DNA from: Limnephilus marmoratus
Lineage: Eukaryota; Arthropoda; Insecta; Trichoptera; Limnephilidae
DNA length: 64,000 bases
NCBI GenBank assembly: GCA_917880885.1
Contig: OU862910.1
Location: forward strand, 10,986,710-11,050,709
Reading direction: 5' to 3'
Shown here one piece after another: positions 10,306 to 19,611 of this stretch. Both the position numbers and the translations under genes were made by a program. Each line of letters begins with the position of its first letter. Position 1 is the stretch's first letter. Below the pieces are notes generated by a model. That model was not told where the DNA came from, made no database searches, and was given only the letters and a program-made list of their open reading frames with translations.

Positions 10306-10637
10306 CAGGGTGTTAAGGGACGTACTTGACTTACTTTAACCAGTGATTCCTGACTTTATGTGGAGTAAAAAATGCAAATAAAATTTAGTTTTTTTTTTCC
10401 GGTGCATTTGACTTTTTTCCAAATTTCTAATTTCTTCAAAATTAAACGATTTTTTTTCTTCCACATGTCGCCACTGGTTACTCAGCCGGGCGACCACCAA
10501 CAGTCACCCCGCCCCCAACTGTCCAATAAAAAAAAAAACATCACGTCCCCGGAGACCAAAAATTCATTTACATTTTTTTACTCCAAATAATGTAGGGAAT
10601 CACTGGTTAAAGTAAAGTCAAGTACGTCCCCACCCAG
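10306..10637. mobile_element. Tc1/mariner-type MITE with TA target duplication
   Basis: Starts CAGGGTG and ends CACCCAG, with TA on both sides. Arms of about 75 bp pair well (GGGACGTACTTGACTT, then ACTTTAACCAGTGATTCC, then GGAGTAAAAAA). The flanks (10190-10305 and 10638-10690) recur without the insert at 11195-11320, giving a paralogous empty site that confirms the boundaries and the TA duplication. The 72-codon frame inside is not a transposase. Confidence 0.85.
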
Positions 10638-10727
10638 TATATTGATTACGAGAAAATCACATGATTCACAACAAGAAATTTTGAATTTCTATAGATTTTG
10701 AAATTCTAAATGGTGCTCGTACGCAGG

Positions 10728-10790
10728 GGTCCAAAATTTATTATTTATTAATCATCAACGCCCTTATGGGCTTTTCCATATATTTTTTTT
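10728..10790 (-). pseudogene. LINE 3' tail fragment
   Basis: The minus strand reads GGAAAAGCCCATAAGGGCGT followed by TAATAAATAATAA. This matches the 3' end of the LINE fragment at 58541-58592 (AAAGCCCCTAAAAAGGGCGT, TAATAAATAAAT) and resembles 44555-44575. Only the 3' UTR end is preserved. Confidence 0.45.
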
Positions 10791-11194
10791 TATTTTCTAT
10801 GATTTAGTGCATAAAGGTGTCAAAAGTTTAGATAACATAAATGGGTCAAACACATGGTTATTAGGTGTAAAGGTGAAGTATAACGATATATAAAAGAGAA
10901 AGAAAAAATCAGTTGGTATAAAATATAACAAAAAATAATAATACGTGGGTTCTTAATACATAATTCTTATGTGCTAAATACACAACGAAGTAGATTTAAA
11001 AGCAAAAACACACACCACCGATTTGCACAGCACTAAAATAAATATTAAAAACAATTCTATTAAATCAATTACATTATCGTCAGAAATTCTGTTTAAAAAA
11101 TTCAAATACAGAAAACAAAATGCTTTATACTGCTACAATGCTACATTACAGATTTATAAAAATAATATAAGGTAGTTGAATCACGGAAAGGACA

Positions 11195-11320
11195 AATGCA
11201 GCACTCCCTGCATAATTATTTCACAATACCGATTAATAATCAGCGATACTAATGTTAATCTAGCGTCTGATATGATTATTATATATTGATTACGAGAAAA
11301 TTGCATGATTCATAACGAGA
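11195..11320 (+). repeat. Paralogous empty site of the 10306 MITE
   Basis: GCACTCCCTGCATAATTATT, then GCGTCTGATATGATT, then ATTATATATTGATTACGAG repeat the flanks found at 10206-10305 and 10638-10680, continuous here without the MITE. The surrounding block was therefore duplicated, and one copy then received the insertion. Confidence 0.8.
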
Positions 11321-12079
11321 AAATCGAAATTCAACAATCAATTAAAGTACAAACGTACGGGGAAACCTCTTCCAAACAATACAGTAGTAATAAAAAGCTA
11401 ACTCTAAAAATACCAGCGTAAAAACAAACTTGTAAAACGAAGAATGTCGTCAATGGATCTGAATTGTTTTAACGGAAACCTCCTACGATATAAATTCTTG
11501 AAACAACCGAAATACGGAGAGCAAAAGTAGTAAAAACTATTTAAAATTATATAAGAAAAGGCCCGCAACTTTATTTACAGTCGTACGAATTTCGTTCATT
11601 TTCCGTTAAGAATTTTTAATGCCACTTACAAAATAACTTTAAGTTTACGTCGAAAATGGAGGCACCGGGTTAGCAACGGTGTTCTAAGTTATAATGGAAA
11701 TTAAGAGGCGAGGAAAAAGTTGAAAGTTTGTAGGTCTCTTTCTTGTAGGTTGGTCGTTTTTCTTCGAATATACTCGTATGATGAAAGTAAAGTTACGGTG
11801 ATATAAATTATTTATTTACCTATATAAAGTATGTTTACATTGGGTTTTTCGATGCCTGTCTCACTAGGATGTAGGTACCTATGTCGAGACAGCCACAACA
11901 CAATAGGTGAGCTTTTCTGAAAGAGCCTACGTATTGTATGAATGTGGACTTATAAAAACATAACTACAAATTTAAATTTAAAAAAAAAAAATTATTTAAT
12001 ATTTTTGTATGTAAAAAAATAAGAACACATGAGTATAGTGTGAAATTATAAATAAAAAAATAATAAAAAGTAAAAAAAA
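11321..12079. other. No recognised feature
   Basis: AT-rich single-copy-looking DNA, then A-rich runs from 11950 onward. No credible frame. Confidence 0.45.
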
Positions 12080-12235
12080 AATCTAAAAGAAAATCATGAA
12101 ACAGAATAAGTCACAGAAAATATAAATTGTAACGGTCGCATCGAAGAATTAAACTGAAAAATTAACTGAGAATTAAACCTAGGATATCTGTCATACCGGG
12201 AAAATGCCTCTAAGCACTCGGCTATTGTAAAAAAT
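12080..12235 (-). repeat. SINE-C copy 3, degraded
   Basis: On the minus strand: a CGAGTGCTTAGAGGCATTTT head, an AGGTTTAATTCTCAG B-box remnant, TGCGACCGTTACAATTTATA, then TGTGACTTATTCTGTTTCAT. Internal changes mark it as old. Confidence 0.55.
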
Positions 12236-12286
12236 TTTAACGTTATTTTTCGATAATATACGTTGTCCCGGTGAGAGCGCATACAT

Positions 12287-12453
12287 TAGGGAACGTATTC
12301 ATACTACGTGACACGTTTAGGGGGGGGGGGGGTCTTCAAAATGTCACGCTTGGTACAAATGAGCGGCGGGGGGCTTAGGTTTTTGGTCACGTGGGGGGGG
12401 GGGGGGGTAAAAATTGCAAAAAGTTGGTCACGTATTATGGGAACGTTCCCTTA
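12287..12453. mobile_element. G-tract MITE (family G1), copy 1
   Basis: The ends are TAGGGAACG and CGTTCCCTTA, with CATACTACGTGAC inverted at the other end as GTCACGTATTATG. The centre carries two long G runs on the plus strand (near 12321 and 12396) and AATGAGCGGCGG. It matches 19441-19611 almost throughout. Confidence 0.75.
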
Positions 12454-12587
12454 ATTACGTGAGCTCAAAACGGGGGGGGGGTCCAGCAAAATCTCACGTT
12501 ACGTAAAAAGAATATACGAAGTGGCCCAAATTCATCTCACCGAAGGGGGGGGGTCTAGATTAGAAGAAAAACTGCTCACGTAATTAA
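12451..12587. mobile_element. TTAA-flanked G-tract MITE (family G2)
   Basis: TTAA plus TTACGTGAGC at the left is matched exactly by GCTCACGTAA plus TTAA at the right. Two G runs lie inside. The left TTAA coincides with the last bases of G1. TTAA duplication is typical of piggyBac-type elements; the assignment rests on that alone. Confidence 0.65.
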
Positions 12588-12705
12588 TGTATAAGAAGGT
12601 TGTGGGTTCGATTCCCAGATGCGACCGTCACTTTTTTATTATCCTACCTTGTTCTGTTTCATGTTTCGTTCAGATTTATCAGTATTATCTTCTTTTTCAG
12701 TAATT

Positions 12706-13374
12706 AAATTTCACATTCACGGGGATAACCTTTAAAAGTTATACCACTTTGTATATTTACATAATTTTGTACCAGCCAAGACTATATTTTAACTAGCTTT
12801 TGTAAAATCTCGTTCACTTGCAGACGTGCAAATTCTGTTCGCAGGAATGATTCAGACATTCAGCTAAGGGCCTTATCAGTAAGATTTATCTTTACTTACT
12901 ATAATAACTCTAAAAGTGTACAGAGAACGGTTTGCTCACGGAGAATGTCTCGCCGAGTCTACAAAGGCCTAATTAAGTTCTCAAAGTGTATCGCAACTCC
13001 AAACAAAAGAACGGATTTAATTCAGGCACTCGCGTAAATTATTTTGTGAAGGCACTGTTTCGTGTTTTACGACGGCCAACCGTTAAATAATGCCAATAAA
13101 AATAGGACATCTTCGGAAATTGCTCCCTTCGGAAGGGCCTGGGAAATCGGGGAGCGGGAGGCGGAGCTTTTTGGGACAGGACAGAGATTTATGATTTCTG
13201 GTCCTTTAAGTATTCTCTAGCTATTACGGATGCTGTAATATTAGCATGATAATACCGCTTGGTTAATTTCTACAAAGCCATTTTAAGACTCTCTCAACGG
13301 CTCATTTACACTTGAAAAATAATGAAAAACCTGAAGATTGTATAACCCTTAAAAATCGGTCGTATTTTATCAGA
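12706..13374. other. Apparently single-copy DNA
   Basis: Positions 12800-13260 share nothing with the repeats here and have moderate GC, including GAAGGGCCTGGGAAATCGGG near 13133. No frame stands out. It is a candidate for non-transposon host sequence, possibly regulatory, without direct evidence. Confidence 0.3.
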
Positions 13375-13860
13375 ACGTGAAAATATTTCCGCTTTGAAAT
13401 AAAATCTGAATAAATGAAATGTTTGTGAACATATCCGAAAACTAAAAACTGTTTTTGAATGGCGATAAAATACGCTATCAAACTTTATTATTAAAAATAC
13501 CCTTGTATTTTTTTAAATATAATTTTTTTTAATGCAAATAAAAAGGTTTAAAATATTGGTCACCTGTACTAACTAATATTAATGATAATGAAAAAAAAAA
13601 CACAGGAATATTTTATTGGACCAATGAATTATAAACATTTATGTCACCTAAATTTTTGTCTATTCGTGTAAAAATAATTCCTAAAAAATTCACAAAAATT
13701 TTTTTTTTTTTCAAATTGCGGTTGGAAACTTTGGTTTCATAGAGGTGTACGTTTTAATTATTTTGTGGTTAATTTTTGATTTGAATATAAAGCGTGTTGT
13801 TTTCTCTTTCCAATAACGTTTAGATTATATTTCTCAATATGATAGTAAGGGAGACAACGA
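13375..13860 (-). repeat. Unclassified repeat F, copy 3
   Basis: Reverse-oriented relative of 8740-9180. ACTTTGGTTTCATAGAGGTG near 13729, TTTATGTCACCT near 13640 and TAAGGGAGACAACG near 13845 are the complements of landmarks in the other copies. Confidence 0.55.
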
Positions 13861-14195
13861 TTTCTATGAGACCGATGTGAGCTGGAACAATATTATTAAC
13901 TTTTTATAAGAAAAACTACCTTTTTTATAACTTTTGAAGGTTATTCCCATCAACTTGATATGTCGTTAAAGAAGATAACAATAGGCACAGAAAAACAGAA
14001 AAAGAAAATGATGGATAATATAATTAAAATCGACACTAGAGACACTATCCAGGTTACAAACCAATTCTAAGAATGATTGTTTCCAATAAAAAGGGGAGTT
14101 TCCTATAATATGGAAAAAAAATTTTGAAGAAAATATTGTATTCTAAAAATTTTAAATATTAGAATGACAAATATGACGGTTTGACAGAAGGTGTC

Positions 14196-14790
14196 AATGG
14201 CGGAATTGGTAAACGCGCACGTCCCGGTTAGACAGGAGCTTCTGGGTTAGAGTTCAGAGTAAGGGTCGACCGAGACAAGTTTTTCGTTCTCGGCCGAGAC
14301 CGAGAATAAATTAAAATCTCGGCCGAGACCAAGAATAAATAAATTGAGAAAAAATTTTAAATGCGCTATTTTTTAATAGTACACCAACAATAAAACATTA
14401 TACCTACTTAGTAAGCACATTAAATCGAAATAACACACTCTAACAAACTCTAGCCGACCAATCACAATCGACAGCTCTCTCGCGCACTGACACCAAGTGA
14501 CGAATGTGGACGCGCGCGGTAGATTTGAATCCCATTATCCTATATCGTACCTACTTATAACGGTCTCCGTTATGGCCGAGAATCTCGTGGATTTTTCGCC
14601 GAGAACCGAGACAGAGTTCTCGGTAGAATTTGTAGCCGAGAAAGCCGAGACCGAGACCGAGATCTCGGTCGACCCTTAGTTTAGAGTCCCAGTTGCGACC
14701 ATTATCTTCTTCTATTTTTCTGTGTCTTGTTCTCTTTCATATTTTCGTTTAGATTATTATTGTTATCTTCTTCAACAAATATTATCTCCT
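14196..14790 (+). repeat. SINE-C copy 5, split by a MITE
   Basis: The head ATGGCGGAATTGGTAAACGC with a CTGGGTTAGAG B-box region is interrupted at 14260. The rest resumes at 14679 (GTTTAGAGTCCCAGTTGCGA, then CTGTGTCTTGTTCT). The head is Leu-tRNA-like in wording, but the copy is decayed. Confidence 0.65.
14260..14678. mobile_element. hAT-like MITE built of CTCGGCCGAGA repeats
   Basis: Ends TAAGGGTCGACCGAGA and TCTCGGTCGACCCTTA are exact inverted repeats. Flanking octamers GTTCAGAG and GTTTAGAG differ at one base, consistent with an 8-bp target duplication inside the SINE-C B-box. Both arms contain iterations of the self-complementary word CTCGGCCGAG. The 60-codon plus frame here is meaningless repeat. 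Confidence 0.75.
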
Positions 14791-15131
14791 GTGACTAAAC
14801 GGCTTAATAAAAATATTGAAATCGAGTTTTTGTTGAAAATGTGCATTAGTGACATTTAGGTTTATTGCAGTCCCGGTGCATTTGTTCGCTGCGAACATTG
14901 TTATTTTAACAATCAATAATTCAATGTGTCATCCGTTAGTAAATGCATAACTATTACTATTACATTCCACATCAGTTAACGGTTTAATTACGATGGAATA
15001 ATTATTACTGCAGAGCCTAAATCCTAACATTGTGGCAATGTCATTAGGATTATTTTCAATGGTTCAAATTAAATTTAGCATTAATTATTTATCTCAATAA
15101 GCATAAATTTTTTCATAAGAAGCAATTACTT

Positions 15132-15640
15132 TGTGGTTAGACATTATATTATAAAAATAATAAATAAAACACTTTGTATTTAACCACGTGTATGTGTTTT
15201 AGTGTTAGTCTGATGTCCTTCATTATTAATATTATCATATATCTAAATATCGTCCTTTATCTTATAATGTAAAATACATAAAAATTTGTTTAATATCTCA
15301 TTTATTACCGTTAACTGTTGGTTTTTATTTGTGATTAGATCTATACTGTTGTCTCCCTCCCACTAATGGATTATTGTATTGTTGTCTCCCTCCCACTAAT
15401 TGATTATCCACTTTACCTCTGTCAAATACTTTGGCTCTTTCTAATTATGTTCTTGGTCATTTTCTTTCTCCCTCTGTCACTCAACTTATATATAAGCCAT
15501 AGCTCTCACTTAACATTTAGTTATTATTACTTATATCCTGAAGAAGCTTGATGTAAGCGAAACCGGTCGATATGTAATATAATAAATTCGTGGTTAAATA
15601 CAAAGTGTTTTATTTATTATTTTTATAAAGCATAAATTTG
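15132..15640. mobile_element. Penelope-like terminal-repeat remnants in inverted arrangement
   Basis: The segment about 15144-15188 and the segment about 15590-15636 (GTGGTTAAATACAAAGTGTT, TTATTTATTATTTTTATAA) are reverse complements. The right copy is preceded by a hammerhead-like core. The same tail follows the core at 52850-52930. Inverted partial terminal repeats carrying hammerhead motifs are known for Penelope-like elements. No reverse transcriptase is present, so this is a remnant or a non-autonomous derivative. A 30-bp direct duplication (TTGTCTCCCTCCCACTAAT) lies at 15350-15405. Confidence 0.5.
15532..15574 (+). ncRNA. Hammerhead ribozyme-like motif
   Basis: In order: ATATC (helix I strand, 15533-15537), CTGAAGA (15538-15544, fits the CUGANGA core), GCTT-GATGT-AAGC (helix II, 15546-15558), GAAA (15559-15562), then ACCGGT-C with a GUC cleavage site ending at 15568, then GATAT (15569-15573), which pairs with ATATC. 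All conserved core bases are present. The would-be helix III, ACCGGT, is a palindrome with no loop, so the fold requires two molecules or two tandem copies. Activity is inferred, not shown. Confidence 0.55.
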
Positions 15641-15841
15641 TTTATCTATGCACAATCATGTAAATTACGTACATTTGTGTAGGTACACGCAGAATCATGT
15701 TTACAAAACAAAAGTAGTCGACTTTTAAATGTCAAATTTAGATTTTTACATTCATTAAACAGTACAATATTAATTTTGATGTATCTCAGACACGTCCAGC
15801 TCATTGTAATGAAGAGGTACCGGCTACCTTTTTCGGATATC

Positions 15842-15985
15842 CCCGACAAAATATCTTACGGAAAAAACATCCCCCAACAAAATATCTACTAAAACCTAAC
15901 CCAACCTAACTTTACAGGATGTATTATTTTTGTGCCATTTTTTTGTTAGATTAGGTTTTAGTAGATATTTTGTCGGAGATATTTT
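15842..15985. repeat. Short inverted repeat (snap-back)
   Basis: CAACAAAATATCTACTAAAACC (split here: CAACAAAATATC at 15874 and TACTAAAACC) is mirrored by GGTTTTAGTAGATATTTTGT near 15953. About 25 bp pair around a roughly 50-bp centre. It may be a small MITE. Confidence 0.5.
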
Positions 15986-16194
15986 GCCGCGGGTTAAAAA
16001 GTCGCGGAACCGTAATAAAGTTGCGAAAATTTACATAATTTAAAATAAATATTCATCCTAGACTTGCAGAAAAGTCAATAGATGTCACGTATTAAAAAAT
16101 AAAATGGATAAAAATGTATCCAGACACTATCTAGATAGCATTTAGTTCGAGTTGAATCTTGCAATCATACATAAAGATAGCAGCCAATAATATG

Positions 16195-16420
16195 TGCGTT
16201 AAGAAAATGAAGATATAGTGTTGGTAGTTCTTGGTCGAAGTGTGATACAGCTAAAAGTGACCGAATTTGATACGGGTTTCGTAGCTCAATTGGTAGAGTA
16301 CTTGCCATGTAAGCAAAGGGTCCTGGGTTCGAGTCCCAGCGGAGCCAATATCTTTTTCTGATTTTTCTGTCTCCAGATTTTCGATTGATTTTCGCTAAAA
16401 TTGTCTTCATTGAATTAAAT
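16195..16420 (+). repeat. SINE-D copy 1 with upstream module
   Basis: Compared with the reverse copy at 63700-63985, homology starts upstream of the tRNA head (TTAAGAAAATGAAGATA, TTGGTAGTTCTT, GATACAG, AATGACCGAAT-type words), passes through the head, and ends in CTGATTTTTCTGT..CCAGAT.TTCGATTGA. The family therefore carries about 75 bp in front of the tRNA-like part, which is unusual for a tRNA SINE. The 81-codon minus frame, with a DSNPGP string, is the familiar false translation of a tRNA B-box. Confidence 0.7.
16275..16347 (+). tRNA. tRNA-Thr(TGT)-like head, probably SINE-borne
   Basis: A cloverleaf can be drawn. Acceptor GGTTTCG pairs with CGGAGCC (7 pairs, two G-T). D arm is GCTC...GAGT. 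Anticodon arm CTTGC/GCAAA has one mismatch, with loop CATGTAA giving anticodon TGT but A instead of T at position 33. T arm is CTGGG-TTCGAGT-CCCAG. Because the flanks repeat at 63700 and position 33 is wrong, it is more likely a SINE promoter than a working tRNA gene. Confidence 0.5.
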
Positions 16421-16867
16421 AAACTACTAAACTGTTTATTTTTTTATTGGAATAGCTCACGTTGTAATAACTATTTCAAGGTTATATATACCAAGCATTG
16501 AAATATATCATCGAAGATTTGGAATTACCTTGGAAGCAAGTTGTTGGTTTTTTCGAGTACACAATCTCGTTTTTAATTAAAAAGAAGCGATTTGACCATC
16601 TCGGAAGTACATAATATCGTTATGTACTCATTCATTTTGTTGTGGTACCATATACCTGAATCGTGGTTGCGTCTTGTGTCCCATCGCAGATACCAAGTAG
16701 TACTGTGGATTGGTTATCCCTTTTCCTTGCATATCTTCTTTTTCCTACACATTTTATCACCCAATTCCGGCAAACACCATTTTGTTTCGTTTTAAGTATT
16801 TACAGTCCTTTATCTACAAGTGCGTCTGAAGCTGTAATTCGTAAGCAGTTTGGGGTGCAACATTAAT
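16421..16867. other. No recognised feature
   Basis: Overlapping 67-codon plus frames at 16592-16866 have no recognisable domain and no repeat partner. Confidence 0.4.
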
Positions 16868-17240
16868 TAATTTTGCCCCGGTAAGACAAGAGTTCCTGGG
16901 TTCATGTCCCAGTAGCAACCGTTACCTTTTAATTTTTGAAGTGAAAACTTCTCTAGCACATTTGTGATTTGAAACTCGATGAAACGAAAAATAGCGACAC
17001 TAAAAATGAACAAACACATACATCTGTAGGATTTAGCCTGCAAGAGAGTGAGATAGTATAATCGGTCTCCTCTTTGTGCGGTGCTTCGTAACCTCCCCAC
17101 TCTTATCTACTTTAGTTTTCTGAAGGTTTCACTTTCACCGCGTGTGAATTGCTCACTCTGATTTTTTCTGGGTCTTATTCTTTTTCATATTTTCGTTTAG
17201 ATTTATTAGTATTATCTTCTTCAACGATAATTTATATCGT
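16868..17240 (+). repeat. SINE-C copy 6, split by a 225-bp repeat
   Basis: The head remnant CCTGGGTTCATGTCCCAGTA with GCAACCGTTACC is interrupted at 16938. The body resumes at about 17161 (TTTTTTCTGGGTCTTATTCT, TTTCGTTTAGATTTATTAG). Confidence 0.65.
16938..17160 (-). repeat. 225-bp interspersed repeat, copy 4
   Basis: Complete reverse copy inside SINE-C. ATTTTT precedes and follows it (16932-16937 and 17161-17166), giving a candidate 6-bp target duplication and defining the ends: GAAGTGAAA on the left and TCACTCTG on the right. Confidence 0.7.
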
Positions 17241-18378
17241 TTTTTTAAATACAGATTAATGCACGTGTTAGTTTTTGCCATTCGGTAGAACATCCATATA
17301 ACCCTCGAATAAAGTGTGTTTCATCCTTCAGTGAATAATATAACCAAATATATTGAAATATAAGAGATGTGCAATCCGCAGTTTTTACTGGGTGGGACTG
17401 TGCTTTCTGGTGTCGCCGATATTGTTAATCAATTAACGAATAAACTAAACGAACGAATAATTAACGAATTAACTAAACGAACGTTAAACTAAATGAACGA
17501 ATCCGTTCAGTATAAACTATACTGTTAACCAATACTACTGCCACCTTAAAAAAACCAACTAAATGAACAAATTCTTTCCGTATGCAAAACTATTCCCATT
17601 AGGTAGTAGTCCGCCGACAGTCGAGCGGACACTATAGCATATCTCTTTTGTATTTCAATAGCTTTGAATATAACCATATCACGTCTTCGATTATATAAAA
17701 ATAAGTAAGGGAATTTAGCAATTTACAAATCATTGATATCATCATTATCAAAAAGCAGACACTCGAATGCTTCCTTTCTTGTATAGATAGCGTACAGTCA
17801 ACACGGGTCAGTAATAAATTTATCGTTGATGAGGCGAATTTAAAGATACCAGACTTATTATCTTCAGTAATTTAACGAGATAAAACCTTTGAAGCGAAAT
17901 AATTGAACGGTCGATTAAAAACAATTTCGCCGGGGAAACTTTTATACTATCGTAAACCCATCGTTCATTATAACTCCTCGTTTAGAACTGAGTCTGCCTA
18001 GTAAGGAATAAATAAAGTTTTACTTTGTTAAAAGTAACCATTTAACAACTTACTTAACCTTTTGAAATTTGACCTTTCGGTAAACGTAAGAATCTCAAAT
18101 GGAATTTAAAATTCGAAAGAAAATATTAGTATCTTCTTGGAGCTTTTATGAAAAATTAACGAACACGTAACATTGTTGAATTTAAGAATAAAAATAAAGA
18201 TTGACATTATAAATTTAGACGAAAACAAAATTTCAAATCAAATTGATGATAGTCACGCACGAAAGAAAACGTTCGTATATTTGACTTCGATAGAAAAACG
18301 ACACAAACGCACTTCAAAACCATGTGCTCAAATTTAACCTTGAATAACTTATTGGGTATACTTGCAAAACACATTTAT
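17241..18378. other. AT-rich DNA with a TTCGTT/AACGAA-rich patch
   Basis: Positions 17430-17575 iterate AACGAA and ACTAAACGAACG words, probably the core of another small hAT-type element. The rest holds no recognised feature. Confidence 0.35.
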
Positions 18379-19090
18379 AGTGACCGACCGAAGGCTCGGT
18401 TTCGGCAAAAAAATCGAGTTTCGGCATCAGTTTCGGTTTCGGCAGAAAATCTGCCGCACCGAAACTCTGCGTTCGTGAATTATTGCGTGTCATTCGGCTG
18501 ACTTCGTCGGGTGAGTTCGTGGCTCGTGTTACCCGCCCTCATCAGCTGAGTCCGCATCAGCTGGTTAAATACTGCATCAGCCGGTTAAAATACTCGATTA
18601 ATGAGATCCTTCCTTTATAATGTAAGTGCTGATTGTTGACAAATTTTTATTCCAGGAATAGTTAACACATTTGTTAAGTTTTGTTTGTTTTACAGATATT
18701 TATTTATTCATACTCCAATTATTGTTTTTTTTTATTTCATTTAACACATGTAATAAGAATGTTGTGATTATAAACGCAATTAAAATTAAAATACTCCATT
18801 AATGAAGTCCTTCCTTTATAACGTAAGTATTGTTTATTGACAAATTTTTGTTCCAAGAAGTAGTTAACATGTTTTGTTAATTAATTTTTATAATTTTTGT
18901 TATTATTATTATTTCATTTAACACCTGTTTGTTAACTGTCTGAATAAGTGTAAAAAATAACTAAAATTGATTAAAACAATAGATATTTAAAATTATTAAA
19001 AAAAGTTTCGGTTTCGACCGAAACTGACATAGATATCGAAGATTCGGTTTCGGTATTGGTAGAAATTCCTGTTTCAGTTGGACACTACGT
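18379..19090. mobile_element. hAT-like MITE built of GGTTTCGG repeats
   Basis: The left end TAGTGACCGACCGAAGG corresponds to the complement of the right end near 19088 (TAGTGTCCAACTGAAAC), and both edges carry runs of CGGTTTCGG/CCGAAACCG. The centre has two similar direct segments (ATTAATGAGATCCTTCCTTT near 18597 and TTAATGAAGTCCTTCCTTT near 18796). The target duplication is unclear. It is non-coding. Confidence 0.5.
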
Positions 19091-19440
19091 AACTACCGAA
19101 TTTACTCTATATAATATCTGTTTAGAAAACAAGCATTTAAGTTTCGTACCAACATAAAACTTTATTTATCAAATTCAATTCAGTGTGAGTTGATAAAAAA
19201 ATATAATATCATGAATTAATTAATAATTAATTAAAGAATATCTTTATCATTTATGTCGATTTTTAATTTTAATTATGAATAATCGGTTTTAAGATTATTT
19301 CCAAATGGTAGCAATAAGTGTATTTTGTCAGAAGTTTTTGTTTTGGCAAAAATCACTAAGTTAGTAGTGCTTTTTGTGCGTCAGGTAATTGTTTCAAATC
19401 GACTTCTTCACTTTCTCTTCAATGCACTCCACATTTACAT

Positions 19441-19611
19441 TAGGGAACCTACCCATACTACGTGACCTGTTCGGGGGGGGGGTCTTCAAAATAATGAAAT
19501 AATGCTTGTTACAAATGAGCGGCGGTCTTAGGTTTTTGTTCACCGGGGGGGGGGGGGGGGGGGGTTAAAAATTGCAAAAAGTTGGTCACGTAGTATGGGT
19601 ACGTTCCCTTA
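19441..19611. mobile_element. G-tract MITE (family G1), copy 2
   Basis: TAGGGAACCTACCCATACTA at the left is mirrored by TAGTATGGGTACGTTCCC at the right. It is the same family as 12287-12453. TTACAT lies directly outside both ends (19435-19440 and from 19609), a candidate 6-bp duplication. A long G run sits near 19543. Confidence 0.75.

Larger units (their letters stand above)
12255..12705 (+). repeat. SINE-C copy 4, split by two abutting MITEs
   Basis: A 5' half (CGTTGTCCCGGTGAGAGCGC at 12261) and a 3' half (GTGGGTTCGATTCCCAGATG at 12602, then TTGTTCTGTTTCATGTTTCG) correspond to the two sides of the SINE-C head. Between them lie the MITEs 12287-12453 and 12451-12587. Confidence 0.55.

Noticed and set aside
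16275..16347. Functional nuclear tRNA-Thr gene
   Set aside because: It has A at position 33, an anticodon-stem mismatch, and flanks repeated at another locus with a different head. I list it as a SINE head instead.
16165..16410. 81-codon minus frame containing DSNPGP
   Set aside because: This string is the reverse translation of a tRNA B-box and recurs wherever such SINEs occur. It is not a protein.
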